Shown piece by piece: positions 24,970 to 37,931 of a stretch of 64,000 nt of DNA. Source of the DNA: Alentia gelatinosa (lineage: Eukaryota; Annelida; Polychaeta; Phyllodocida; Polynoidae); contig OX465584.1 of the NCBI GenBank assembly GCA_950022655.1, positions 27,315,469 to 27,379,468 of the forward strand. Direction: 5' to 3'. Positions within the stretch are counted from its first letter, which is position 1; every line of letters starts with the position of its first letter. The notes under the pieces are model-generated. The model ran no database searches, had not been told where the DNA came from, and was given only the letters and a program-made list of their open reading frames with translations. The position numbers and the translations under genes were made by a program.

Positions 24970-26170
24970 CCTTTCCCAATATCACAGTGTTAACATGCAG
25001 ATAGTACAAGGATATGTTTTTGCAGTAAGCTCAAAGTCTATGTAACCAATCTAATCTTTCGGCAGAGTATATGAGCGTGTGGCCCATGCCTAATGAAATA
25101 ATTCTGATCTAATTAAACGGTAAACAGCAGCCCCCCCCCCCCCCCCCTGGTCTATACTCAACGGTTCTTAACATGGGTGTTAACTGGTGTATCAGCACCA
25201 GTTCACCTCACTTGTGTATTTATTCAAACTATTCAGATGTTGTAACGTATGCCTAAGGTCTACAAATGAATACAGAACACACAAAACCACATCAAAGCGA
25301 TTATCACCTATACCGCCTCTTAAAGCAATCATGATCCGGGAGGGATATAATACATATGCAGTCATTGTGTATATGCTACTTTGATGGCATTCAGCCTTAC
25401 TTTTCAGAGAGGCACAGAACTATGTGCTGGCAGCCCGTGTGGTTGACCAGTAATGATTTACGTACCGTGGCCAGCCTTATAGTCCCATACTCTATAAGGC
25501 AGCATAATGCCACACACACACCCATAAACCAACACAGTGGGTGCTGAATTATTAACAGCATGGTTCCACCTCTAAATAGCGCGGCACCGACGTTTAGGCC
25601 ACTGTCTGCACTGTCTTCTACATAAAACATGGCTGTAGAAAGTGGGAGACGTCATCAAACCGAGGACTAGCTGCGATCATCAGACCTACCTACACGGGTA
25701 TAAGCTCCGCTATGTCAATTATCCAGACTAGATCTCTGGCGTCCTATGAATAAATATAGATAGATATATTTACAGTGGACAAATTCTACATGTGGAACTT
25801 GTTGCCTCAGTGAGACTGAGGAAATTTGGAACATATCGCCATCAGCTATAGCATGGACCAGCATTGACTAAAAACGAGGCTCAGTTATATTATCTTTGTT
25901 TTATGAAAGGGAAATGTTTAAACACTAAAAATGAAATGATACATAACAAAATAAAAATAGTTGCGCTTGCGCACGTCATTGCGCACGTCATTGTGTGCGT
26001 TTGTGTGCACATATGTGAGGGGTTCGAGTTCGCTACCATATCAACCACCAAGACAGCATCCTGGAACTAGAAACCCTATAGGCCTTTTTCCACTGGCCGG
26101 CGATGCGCCTTATCTGCTTGGTTACGCAATGCATGCGGCCAAACAAACACATGGCAACATATTCTTTATC
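24970..26170. other. no gene recognised
   Basis: A 17-bp poly-C run at 25131-25147 and a GCGCACGTCATT direct pair at 25968-25991. Confidence 0.4.
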
Positions 26171-26174
26171 ATTG

Positions 26175-26510
26175 GATCACTGAGTGTATAAGAGTAATAA
26201 CTTTATAATACCCATGCTCATTATTTCCATAGAAATAAAAGCAATTGCATCATATCCTATGGTATTCCAGCTCTAATTTGGTGTATCATACATGCATATC
26301 ACCTCAATGATACTATAGATATTCCTTAGATAACACAGGGACATCTAAACTGGATATACACTAATACATTGGCAGGCCTAGTTGTAATATGCTTATCTTT
26401 TTCCAAATTAAAACCAATATAATTATCAACTATAAAGTTTAGACAGCTCAGACTCACTGATACGATACCCTAGTTTGCTCCTTCAATTCTATCTGTCAAA
26501 AAACAACACT
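26175..26510 (+). repeat. interspersed repeat R4, uninterrupted copy
   Basis: An inverted-orientation match to 42830-43057 joined to 46359-46475. Family unknown; no coding sequence seen. Confidence 0.7.
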
Positions 26511-26674
26511 CCCGTAATCACACCCACCGTTCACACTTTCGGTGTGATTACTGTGTCTCTCTATGGGCAAGTGCCCAGACTCGGCCGTGTTTGTCCGAGC
26601 AGCCGCGTAACTAGACAGTGGGCCGTTAGGCGGCGCTGAACGGCAACACCTGTATTGGAACAGCAAAGTTTGTG

Positions 26675-26738
26675 GTAATCCAACTTAGAACCAGCACTTG
26701 GTAGTCCTACACTCCGACCACTACGCCATGGTATTCAT
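26675..26738 (-). repeat. tRNA-derived SINE-like head
   Basis: The minus strand reads GGCGTAGTGGTCGGAGTG, then GGACTACCAAGTGCTGGTTC. The TAGTGGT box A and GGTTC box B resemble a tRNA, but the acceptor stem is not closed and box B is degenerate. A functional tRNA is unlikely. Confidence 0.45.
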
Positions 26739-26814
26739 CCCATGGCCCGATAGAGTTGACAGCTACATTTAAGGGGTTGTTACATCAGGCCGACGACATG
26801 GAGAAAACAACCCC

Positions 26815-26880
26815 GAAATTACCACCCTGACAGCACCTGGTCTCTGTTCCGAATTTGACACCCCACCAATAGTGTCCGAC
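26815..26880 (+). repeat. short repeat R3, copy 2
   Basis: AGCACCTGGTC and TTCCGAATTTGACACCCCAC: same order as the copy at 18 kb. Confidence 0.55.
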
Positions 26881-27309
26881 TATTTCTAAAGAGAAATTCT
26901 ATCTGATTTTCCACAGTTTTGTCCCTGTAGACTGTAATAGGATATGATTCAGTTACACTAGCTCTCTATACCCTTTACCTTCCTGTCTAAATTTTGTCAC
27001 ATAGCATTGAGAATAACACAGGGTGCTTCCTAACAGGTAGGTGCTTCAGATAGTAGTTAAGGCCTAACTTTTTGGATTGCCACCCCATATGTTTGAACCG
27101 TCCCCTGTCTTCGTTTGTGCTTACTCCCCCCCCCCCCCCCTCCTCCAGGAAGTATATAAGCAGCCATATGTAACAGCATCTCCAGGACTGCTGAAAATTA
27201 CTACAACTACAGTTAGGAGGCTGAACACCATAGGTCTCTAGGCTATACAAGAACAGAGGCCCAGACTGAGGGTAGAACTTCTCTACAAGCTATGGAATAG
27301 TTTGATATC

Positions 27310-27447
27310 ATGCCAGCACTGGAGGAAACATGGATTACCGCCCAATTATTGGTCGATGATTGCTACCGCCATATCCCACTGCTTATAGATCATCCAAAAG
27401 TTAAGCAGAAATTGGACAATTACAGAAAGGAGTATCAGGAAGACTGA
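27310..27447 (+). other. candidate small ORF, 45 aa
   Basis: From ATG to TGA it encodes MPALEETWITAQLLVDDCYR then a helix-prone, Lys/Glu-rich tail ending KEYQED. The residue mix is protein-like, but there is no recognised homologue, Kozak context or polyA signal. It may be a terminal exon or a transposon scrap. Confidence 0.2.
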
Positions 27448-27449
27448 TA

Positions 27450-30400
27450 CACGGAGAATAATGACGCAACCATAAGGACTTACATCATTTGAACTCCACA
27501 GAAGTGAATGTGATTGTATGTTGTTGAGAATTGTTATGTAACTTGTGCACTTTGTTATTTAGAATGTATGTTGTAAATGCATATCAGTGTATGGTTATTT
27601 GTCTTCTTCATCAAGGATAAGGGATATTACAAATTCTCTCTTCTTGTCACCCTATTAGTCAGTCTATATGACTAGGCCTTAGTAACCATACGTGACACAC
27701 TTTCCTCTCCCTACACTCCCAATATATCCTTTCACAGAGGTTTCAACAAACAAACAATCGGGTGTTCGGTCTTTCCCTCCTCCTCCAATAAAGAACTCCT
27801 GCGGGTCCTTCCCATGCGGCAACCCTTTCACCCAACTCCTATAAAGTCCCACGTGCGAGCTGGCAGAGGGACGTCCATAAGGGTCCAATCAGCACAGCCC
27901 GCCCATCAACAAGCTCGGGGAGGAGGGTCCACGGGCTTCTCCATGCATCTAGTCTGCTCCTCGCCTAAGCCTAGGCCTCCCGTCAAGCAGAAAGCCTTAA
28001 AGCCTGTAACACGAACCTCTATCGAAAACACATATCAAGGGCTTTGTTTCAGAATTGCAGTTTCTATCAGCTCGACTAGAGGCCAGCCGTCGTTTTGCTG
28101 GTGACAGTTTGCTGGGACTTTTATCATCACATAGCGACACTATTACCGTATAAGGAGCCACATTGTAACGTGTTCATCCCCTCAAAAGCTGCATATTTTA
28201 CACAAAAAGTAAACAAAGAAATGTCATGCAGTGTGAAACCTTTCCAAGCATGCAGGTCTGTAACCAGGATCTAGCGATTATGCCACAAGGCAATACTTGC
28301 ATGTCTTTCGCTGGCGAGAATTTCTGAAGGCATTATTGCGTGTGGCTATTCCCCACTAAAGGCGCCATTTTCACCCTAATTTCCTGGAACTAGGGATCAC
28401 TTTATATTCCTGATATATTGCGTTATTGTAGACAGCTGACTGGCGTAACGTACTGACCATACATACGCCCACGTGGGAGTTCTATGTGTCGGAATGTATT
28501 TCACTAGGCCACAAGGTTGCATAACTCATAAGTGATAGATTATGTGGAATATACAAATGGCCGCCAGTCGTCCATGTGAGCCGGTGAATGCATGCATGAG
28601 GAACAGCGGTCGCAGCAACTGGAATATATGCACCACTGTGAGTCGATGATACCGCTTTATGGACCACAGTCTACCTCACTGTATCCTTAGTATGTGGCAC
28701 ATTGGCTTTGTCTACAGGATATCAACTCTATCCATGGTCTTGGTCAATTACCGTTTTCCACCTTTATCTATGGATGTAAATATGATTTTTAGATACAAAA
28801 CTGAGGATACATATCATCCTGTTTCCTAAATGATTTTATTTGAGTTTCAATAGTTTATCTTCAAAATATAAATCAGATTAGATACATTCTATAAGTCCTT
28901 GATAGATCATGTTGTGGATGAACGGTATAATTCTTATTTTAGCTATAGAAATCATCAGTGAATTAAGTACAGTCTTATAAGTGAACGTGCCATTAAGCAA
29001 TAAACGGTCAGTCCATATATCAATGTATATTTATTTATCAGATGGCCAGCGATGTAAAGGTGTTCTATCCTCCTAATATTCAGCATTACTAAGCAAGTAC
29101 CAAATTTAATTAAAATTAATGGAATTATTTGATATCTGTTAACCGGTGAAATTAAACATGGACTTTTTTGTCTAACATAATGTAGTAGGAAAGATATATT
29201 TCAAACACGGTTGACTCGAACCAGTATTGTAATATATCAATTGCATAATATACAGTTAATTTCCTCTATAGAATGAAGTACAGGATACATTGATCTTTCT
29301 TTTTAAAACACGCTATATTATATCTGCATCGCACCCTGCGATCTCTGAGGTTGTGGGTATAAAATCATTATTGGTGATTTCACAGCTGCTCTCGCCTCAT
29401 GTATAAAGCATGTGTTGTGAGGTCAGCCGCCGTGACTGCTGCCATGGAAACGGTTTGTTTATATACGGCCATGTCTAGCAAACAGGTGTGTTTCAGCTCT
29501 GACTCGCCTCAGGTGCCGGTGTGTGGTGTGGCTATGACCTGTTTCCAGTGCCTCAGTGATATAATGCGCATGGACCCCATCCTTATATATCACACCGCGA
29601 TTAAACGTCTCATTTAAAGTTAGAGTCAATGTTCTTTGGAGATCACGCATAATAAAGCAGTGGAATGGACGAGTCTTCTGCAGTCTTCAGCAGGGATGAA
29701 GGTCGGGACTGGGGAGAAATTCGGAAATTCATAACGCTTATTAAAAGGAATCATTTATAACACTATTTAGGAAGAGTGGCCATAAATACATTCTACCACT
29801 GCAAGTGTTGTTGGTGTCTATGGAATGTCGGAATTCAGTCATTTGCCGGTAAACTTGAAACCAGAACCAGCACTGTATTCCAACATCACCTCCAAAGCTC
29901 TAAATATATCTAATAATATAGAATAGGTATGAATATGTAAATAATAGTGAATGCAGTAAATTATCACCCACAATAACAAAGAAGCTGGGGTGATAAGAGT
30001 AGGGCTAAGTTAATACATCTGCCTATGTTGTCTAGACTGAACAGGAGGCTATATTACCGTCCATAATTAATTGATCGTGAATCTCATTAACGGCTGTCAG
30101 TCCAGCTGCTCCCGTCCCTACACTCTTTATGCACCACGTGTTCTCCGGGATGTGTGTGGTTTCTATCATTCTGCCGGCCCCCGGCCCCGAACAGGAATCG
30201 ACAATTCTCCTCTCGGTTGCAGCATAGTGGCTCAGTAACGCAGAAAATTCCCAACTCTGTATACTACTACTACCACGAACGCGGAAAGTGACCACTCCAT
30301 GTTTATGTCTGGCATGGGAACCGGCAAAACAAACACCGGGACTCGAGACTTGATCGGCGTATACGGAGACATGCACAGATGGTGGGTGAACTGACTCGCG

Positions 30401-30620
30401 GTATGTCAAGTGTGACTATTGATATGTGTTTTGACAGTAACCTGGCACTGTGGGTTCTTTTAGTGATAGGGTAAATATCGCTCTCAGCACAACGCCATGC
30501 CTGACGCTGAGACAGGCAGAAAGGCCATCCGTGTGCTGTCTGCTACTTCTGCTGCCAGGATGAGTAGCCCTGAACATCAGAGTGCCTCCCCGTAACTCCA
30601 CTCAGGCCAGATACATACTT
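27450..30620. other. no confirmed gene
   Basis: Contains an X-box (29438). A 125-codon minus-strand frame (30032-30409) ends near a possible donor but has no good acceptor or known domain. Confidence 0.35.
29438..29451 (+). promoter_or_regulatory. RFX X-box-like motif
   Basis: GCTGCCATGGAAAC, 13 of 14 matches to the palindromic X-box. No adjacent gene recognised. Confidence 0.35.
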
Positions 30621-30626
30621 AGTAGA

Positions 30627-30992
30627 AACCAAACGAGAGTTAGCCTTGTCAATGTTTATGCCACGATGGGCAGGTTGTGTATTACTACACGAGGCGTTAG
30701 CCGAGTTTAGTGAGTAGCAGACCTGACCAGAGTGGTATAAACATTGACAAGGCTAACTCGAGTTCGGTTTCGTATTTATCCTACCCCATCTCACCGATAT
30801 ACAGAGAATATTTGTTATTATCCATGTTAGTAGATATCAATGCTGCCGGATCTACTTTCGTTATCTCGTCCCTGATTGGTCCGTTTTTTTATTCACCTCG
30901 GTGCATAAATAACACTTTATCCAACGCTATGTCAAATACATTTAGTCAATGTTAAACCTATGGCGTTTTTTATTAGGGGTAGGATAAATCCT
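30627..30992 (+). mobile_element. hairpin-MITE family, copy A
   Basis: The hairpin module (30627-30772) has arms AAACCAAACGAGAGTTAGCC... and ...GGCTAACTCGAGTTCGGTTT, about 50 nt each, with loop core CGAGGCGTTAGCCGAG. It is followed by a TIR module from TTTATCCTACCCC (30776-30788) to GGGGTAGGATAAA (ending near 30988). The arm sequence differs from copies B and C, but pairing within the copy is nearly complete. Confidence 0.7.
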
Positions 30993-30994
30993 GC

Positions 30995-32985
30995 ATCTTA
31001 ATTTTAGTGTAGGCCGACAATGTAAATCATGCTTATATTATTTCAAAATGGAACAAAATAAAAGTTACCGTCCATACCATGGATCTGATCAGGCTTCTGC
31101 AGTTTGCATCGACCGTATTGTGAGTTCTAGCATCACAGTTATCTCAAGTCTAGGAGCACTAGGTGATGGTTAAAATCAGTTGGCAATAAGTATAACAAGT
31201 AGCAGTGCTTACTTTCAGATGGCATTGAGGAGCGGCGGGGCATTTGTAATAGATCAATAGAACTTGCAGTGTAGATAACATCTGTGGCTGTCATTTGAGA
31301 AGGGCCTTTGATTATAGAATAACATGAACAGCGTTCGTTCAGGGAGGAGTCACCGGATAAAATGTCCCTGTCCCCTCAGAGGCTGGGAGTCTGGTTACAC
31401 TCTGAATCTGCCCTCACCATCGCCTGGTGGCGCCACTGGGGAGTCATGTGCGCAAAACCAGTGAAGCGGAACGGCAGATAGCACGGCTGGCAAGCCTTTG
31501 ATTGCACCAATCCAGCCTCACTGTGTGAGAAATCTCCCACTCTCCAACCAGATGTTGCTTATAACTTCCATTCCATCGTGAGAGTATCTGACAGTGTGAC
31601 AGAAGCCTCGACTAGTGTCACCTGCATTGACCAATCCCTGAGCGATAAAGTGATGCTTCCGGTATGCGTGCTTATCGATAGCAGAGTACAGTTACGGCCA
31701 GAGTAGATCTATACAACTGTGAAGTGCTAGATAAATTAATGAGATATGAGGCGATGAAAGTGATATGATGAACACTGCTATAAGATAAGACTGAGGAAAG
31801 CGGCTGTGATTAAGGACTATCATTGTTGTTCTCTTATCGGTCCGCAGCACCAGCCAGCCATGTGAGCCGCATAAAGACTTACAACACACTGCAGCTTGCT
31901 GTGAAAGGGCTATACTGCCATTATCTACCCAGACAAGCGATATTTCACCTATTGCTTTCCCCACAGTGCTCATACATGGCTATATATGACACGATATCCA
32001 AAATTACGGCGAGAAACATCTCTTTATAAATATGATACAGGGCTGTAAGCTGAGATGAGGAAGAAAACAGTAATATTTCCATGTGGGATTTGCGGCCTCA
32101 GAGAGACTTAGAAACATGGAAAACACCTCTGTGTCGGCCTTGGAATGGGGCCGGGGGTCGATGGGGAAGTTCAAACCACGGTTCAAATGGCGTGAATGAA
32201 GATAAGTTTATATGATCTTTGTTTTACACAAGGAAGACTTATCTTAAATACTGAACACAAAATACTGATTTCCTTGGAAAATGAAAATCTGTCACCTTCA
32301 ATACCTATTGTGCATTAGTATTAGAATTAGTACTAGCATATGTACTAGGAAGAATGCCTAAATTACCCATGACGAATGTACATTGTCTCACCATCGTTTT
32401 TCCTGATTAACGAAAAAGAGAAATACCACGCCTATAATCATATACATGGACTATCAGAACAACCAAAATGTGCCAATAATCGCCCTTATAGTTATGTTTG
32501 ATGTGCTTCACTGGTCACCATGATGCAGTAAGTGGGACAGGGTGTTCCTTCTAAGTCTACAGGCTGCACCATGAATGTCGAGGATCAGACAGGATCAGAC
32601 AATTTCGAGGGGTGGGGGGACATAGTGATTTGTAAGCCCCGTCCTTCCGGTGTCCAGAATCCCCCTTTCCCTACACGACTCCCGTATTCTTGTTCCTAGT
32701 GGGTCTATTGATAGACCCTTTTGTGTCTTGAAAGCCTTCTGATGCCCTACCCTCCTCCCTCCCACACCGGCTCCTCCAGTAGCTCCTCCCGCTGCACCAG
32801 GCTGATGTGAGTGAGGAGCGGCCTCTCCAGTGTTTAACCTCGTATTGAGTGCCGCCCGGAGCCGAGCTACATGCCGAGTACCTGTCAATCACCAGCCCGC
32901 TGGTCACCGCAGGACATGAGGCGTTTACAGAGAGGGCAGACTGGGTATGTGTGGCGAAAGAGGAACCCTGATTTAGGTTCTGGTA
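30995..32985. other. no gene recognised
   Basis: No repeat or exon identified. A GC-richer patch at 32640-32900 has an unsupported minus-strand frame. Confidence 0.35.
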
Positions 32986-32989
32986 GAAC

Positions 32990-33135
32990 TTCACCGCGGG
33001 CGGGGTACCTATATGTGATTCCCTCCTAATGAGGTATGTCAGAGGTCTCATTTAGGAGATTACACCGCAGAGAGTGCACCTAAATGTGACTTTTCCCTAA
33101 CGGGATGTGTCACAGGGCTCAATTAGGTGACTGCA
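32990..33135. repeat. about 70-bp degenerate tandem repeat, 2.3 copies
   Basis: CACCGCGGGCGGGGTACCTA, CACCGCAGAGAGTGCACCTA and CACCACGAGGTC head successive units, each with a CYTAA.G.G.TGTGTCA block. Confidence 0.5.
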
Positions 33136-33421
33136 CCACGAGGTCTGTTGTCCTGACTGGAGGAAAAGACGTTGCCGTGACGTTATGACTCTCTCAGTGG
33201 TCGCCGCGATGGCTTTTCCAGGTGCATGGTCAACGGTTTCCGGTAAAAAGGAACGGAACTGTAAAGAACAAAGGGTGGTAACCATAGAGACCGAAGCGGG
33301 AGATGAAATGTTCGCCAGTCTGGACAACAAAGAAGCAAACGACAACGAGTTCCCGCGGGAAAGGGTCAAGGTCAACAGAGACAACCATTCTGATACAGCG
33401 CACAGCTCACTAACATTGTAG
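33121..33421 (+). other. candidate open reading frame, about 99 codons, hydrophilic
   Basis: Open from a TGA near 33121 to TAG at 33419-33421, with an ATG at 33185. The product is charged and protein-like (ETEAGDEMFASLDNKEANDN). The opposite strand is also open, and I see no clear acceptor or homology. It could be a terminal exon or chance. Confidence 0.2.
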
Positions 33422-33424
33422 AGG

Positions 33425-35860
33425 CAGCAAAATGTAAAGTACAATATCGACAACATAATATTCGCTGAAGTGACTTATCTATATACATTTACATGTATAT
33501 ATGGTCAATATGTTTAGTCAGAACTGAAGATAGTACCACAGAGGCAGCTCTTTCGATAAATAGTATCACTTCTGTGTGAACTCTTTTTCTATTCTGTATC
33601 CCTTCTGATAAGAGGGAGGTTTCTATAATTCTTTAAAAATTATTTTTAAGATACGCTTTTAACTGGCGACCTAAAAATAGTAGAATTGATACCCAAGTAA
33701 CCTATATTCTCCTTCATAATTGCATCAAATGCAGCCCCATATTCTTAAACCAATAAATTGAGAATAGTGATACCCCCCTATGTGGACTGTACATGAAAAG
33801 GGAATGATAAGGAGACGTGTAATCCTTGCGAGAAAATAGCATCGACGTGTGATCAGAAATTGTGGTATCTATGGGCAGGCGATGGACGCAGTGCCATCGA
33901 TAAAGGCAGTCTGTAAACGCCAGCAGCTTTGTGGCAGACCGGGACAGACTGTGGCCTTAATCCGGACTGGCAGATTGAATTGCTGGCTGATAGAAGGAGG
34001 GCCTAATCTGGCGGGGTCCAGACATGCAGACAAACAGTGAGGGGTTTATCTGCTAATTGTGACTGCAGGCCGAGGGCGGGCATCCATCACCCACCAGCCA
34101 CCCTGCGCTGACTCACTGCACAGAGCTGCCTGTCTCAGTGAGCGGTCCCTGTGACACTGAGCTTCACTCGTCTGTGCTGGTCTGCTCAAGGTCGCCATGC
34201 ATCAGAAATAAACAAATGATTTGTTCGTCGAAGCTGATTGCTGTTCTAAGATGCGTCTGCACTTAACCCTAGTATACAAGATCCCTGTTGGTTGATGGTG
34301 TCTACTCCATACCGATGAGGTGGTGACGACAGACAAGCAGGAAATACAGTGGCACGGTTGACACTTGAACCCAAGACCCCGCGATCCGCAGGTCAGCACG
34401 CTACTGCCTGATTTATTCCAATACAACAAGAGGTGAAAAGGGAGATTCAAATAGTCCAAGGTCAATGCCCCTGAGGCCAATGACTTCCAGGGTAACGTAT
34501 ACTGATCCCTCATGTTGTCTTATCTTTATAACATATGATACGGTCAGGAGTCTTCCGACGCCATCTGAACGCACCAGACCGTGTCTCTTACAGGTTCATC
34601 CAAAGAGTTTTTGCTACCAACAATCCATCAAAACCGTGTGACCTACATTAGATTCACGGTTTGGTGGCCTACAGGGTAGTGACCGTGAGGTAAGACTTTG
34701 AGATCCATACGTAATGGTAGCGGTCTACCCAATGGTGTTTCCTATCATATATTCTGCCCCATGTTCATCACATATTTCAGGGACAATTAGCTGACAATAT
34801 CGATTCACACCAGATAAATCACTCCCTCAGACCATAAGTTCCGGCCTGCAGTATTGAAGCGTCAGGAGTAAGACCTCAAACTGCGTTATTTAGAAACGAC
34901 TTGCTTCAGGGTTTTAGACAAAATTTATGGAGCCAGCACTGATGTAGCTTTTTTAGAATAGTTTTTACACTGTGATTATAATGTCATGATGACGTTATCT
35001 CTCTGTAATGGCACGGGAGACGTGTCAATGTGACAGGCGCTAACAAGATGGGTGATGCTATTACTGTATACATACACACAGAAACAGTGACACCTGACAA
35101 ACACACCTGTGTGGTCCCTGCAGGTGGGCGCCCATAGCTCAACAGGTGCCTCCTCTGACCTCCAGGGTCCACCCCCCCCCCCCCCCCAAACCCCAGGAAT
35201 CCAAGAGGACAGTCCACTTCGAAAATTGGACAGAAAGCGGTTTCCCGTGATCTTGCTGGGACACTGTGTTATGTTTTCATATCAGATCATTAAGGGACAC
35301 ATTTTAAGAGGGTATCTGTGATATACCTGGCAGACTGGCATTGGGTTATTTAGTATTCACTGTCACATTTAACCAAGGCTTTACTCAAAGTAGTGTGCTG
35401 GCTATGTAACTTAGTGTCCAGATGCCCCCTCCATGAAGTACCTCACCTGGGAGTGTGCCCTGCATCCACACATGAGTACTTCATCCCTTTCACACTCTTC
35501 AATAATTCGGTTCTGAGTGACAAAAATTGACGTGGAAAAAGGATCCAATATATCCTAAATATAGTTTAGTATGTCTGTTCCCGTTCTGAGCAGAGATTTA
35601 GGAGCGAGCATTAGGTGTGACACAGTTCCACGCTGACGCCTTCTCTAGGCCTTATTTGGCTACTTCACTATTATATTTGTTACTATCGGTAAAAGAATCG
35701 TAGATTCATAAACATATATCACTAGGCTGTGTGGAGGTTACGATATGTCACCTTAAGAATCGGATCTAAGGATCAGATATGATTAAGCCCTCAGAAATGA
35801 AGATGAGTGCAATGTAACGAAATTGTATGTAATTGTTTCACTGCTGTATGAAAACCAAAT
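33425..35860. other. no gene recognised
   Basis: Holds the tRNA-like remnant (34358-34415) and a 16-bp poly-C run (35172-35187). Confidence 0.4.
34358..34415 (-). repeat. tRNA-like 3' half (SINE remnant)
   Basis: The minus strand reads GCAGTAGCGTGCTGACCTGC, then GGTCTTGGGTTCAAGTG. This matches D-loop-to-T-arm tRNA layout with a box B (GGTTCAAGT). There is no convincing acceptor stem. Confidence 0.4.
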
Positions 35861-35865
35861 CCAGA

Positions 35866-36231
35866 TAGCATTTGTTAAACAATAATGTATAAGCTATGGG
35901 AGAATAATCTATTCTAGAGCTGTGGCTTGAACAGCTTTGCTACTGGAACCGACACATTATAAATATTATGAATAGTACAGCATCCTCAGGAACCTACAGC
36001 TATTCAACGATACAACGTGAGAAACTGTTGAATCAGTTTCTATTTGTATTAGCATTTGTTAAACAATAATGTATAAGCTATTGGAGAATAATCTATTCTA
36101 GAGCTGTGGCTTGACAAGCTTTGCTACTGGAACAGACACGTCATAAATATTATGAATAGTACAGCATCCTCAGAAACCTACAGCTATTCAACGATAAAAC
36201 ATGAGAAACTGTTGAATCAGTTTCTATTTTT
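35866..36231. repeat. recent tandem duplication, two 184-bp units
   Basis: Units start at 35866 and 36050 (TAGCATTTGTTAAACAATAA) and end in GTTGAATCAGTTTCTATTT. They differ at only a handful of positions. No ORF. Confidence 0.85.
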
Positions 36232-36837
36232 GTGAGTGATAATAAGGTAAGGTAGAAAATTTGGTCGACAAATCTACTGTGACAATTTGTGGTCTGGAAT
36301 GAGCACGAATGTCTTTGGTGGAAGTACCATGAGAACCCGGGGCCTGAGGCTTATTTATAATACACCATCTGTTTGTGTACGTTATCCTAACGAGAGTTGA
36401 TTGACCTGTGCTCACGTGTTCTCACCACATTTAGCAATCCTCCAAAGTCCCCGCAAATGACACATCTCTGAAGACACAGGTCTTTGTCTAAGTGTTCCCT
36501 AACGATATTTTGACGAGTGGAAATTGCCCTAGGTCTATCGTGACGGCATCTACTTGTACAGTCCTTTGTTTTCTTTGTGATGCAGAACTATGAGAAATGT
36601 TAGCAGAACATGCATGGGGTGTCCACAGGGCGGCAGTTCGCTTTTGGTGTGAATTGTCCATGGCTCGAGCATGATTAACACCACCGTTAAGAATTATTAC
36701 AGACAGAGTGGCCCTCAGAGGGACAGAGTTCTGGTTGAACCAATGACGCTTCATACACTAGACAAGCTTAAGTGTTAGCTGTTATTCATGTCACCGCCGA
36801 TCAGATGACATCCTAGAACTTCCCCTGATAGAGCAGC

Positions 36838-36995
36838 GGAGAGACGTGCACGAAGCTCATCAATCTCAGCACGACTCTACGTATTCACAATGAAGTTTTA
36901 ATATGAGGCACCTTACCAACTCCCTCAGGCAGTTATAGAATGGAATGATATATCACTACCCTTCATGTCGTCTTAGGCAGTATAGACTGGCAAAG
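36838..36995 (+). pseudogene. second reverse transcriptase C-terminal remnant, degenerate
   Basis: The frame reading LPQAVIEWNDISLPF (36920-36964) matches the (F/L)P-x-x-(I/V)-x-x-W-N-x-L/I-x-L-P signature near the end of non-LTR reverse transcriptases. Stops interrupt it upstream and downstream, so it is an old fragment. Confidence 0.5.
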
Positions 36996-37931
36996 CATGA
37001 CTGCTGAACCAAAAAGTCCCCAGGAGAAATTACTCTAATGAATGTGAAGGAAGTAGTTTTCTCCTCGCATTGAACGGCCACAGAGTACATCGGTGCTGAA
37101 AGGTATTGATGACTCATAATATCTTATTTAAACACTCTCCAGGCATGATTCAGTAAGTGTAACAGGTGGTTTGAGAGAAGCGTTTCCAAGTTTACTGACG
37201 TAAGACAATAATTATACGAAACCGTGTAGGAGATTGATAAATGGGTGTGGCGTCGGTAGCTCGATATCAAAATTAGTATGGACACTCACCTGTGTCTAAA
37301 GATATCTGTCTCCTTATAAGTTCATATTTGATATACATCCATATACAGACCTGTATATTTACCCATTTAACGCCACATCTTTACACGCATATGTTGCATG
37401 TAGGCCTACATGTATATAAAGGTAACATGCCCACGTATATGATATAGTTAGATCATATACGACTGTACAACAGATAAAGGATTTACTGTATCCCCATGGA
37501 AGAATTGTAATAACTACAGAATGAGGAATAAACATTATTGAAAAATCAAAAAAAATCAATTTATTCTGACATCACGGACTAGACAGTACAGTAACACAAA
37601 ATACTGTGTGTAGATCTTCAGTGTATAAAATGATTCTGCAAACATCGTTGGTTTTGGTAATATTATATCCACCCCCGCTGAATGACATTGATTTAACGTG
37701 GACAATCTTGGATCATGAGATTATTTTGCTTGTAGTTATATTAGCACATTGACCGGAGGTAGTCTCGGCGCGTGGTTCAGGGCCGGTGGCTCTCTGCGTG
37801 TCACGGCGGGTGGGTGTGGCCGGCGCTCGGCGTGTTACGTAACTCCGCGAGGTGACTCACGGCTGAGACAGGTCAGAGAGCACAAGTCGGCGGGCTTTTC
37901 CCGGATCACTGCGCTAGCCTCACTCTCACTG

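Noticed and set aside
30032..30409. 125-codon minus-strand frame ending near a possible donor
   Set aside because: No polypyrimidine tract or convincing acceptor upstream and no familiar motif; length is within chance for 64 kb.
34358..34415. Functional tRNA gene
   Set aside because: Only the 3' half resembles a tRNA; the acceptor stem cannot be formed.
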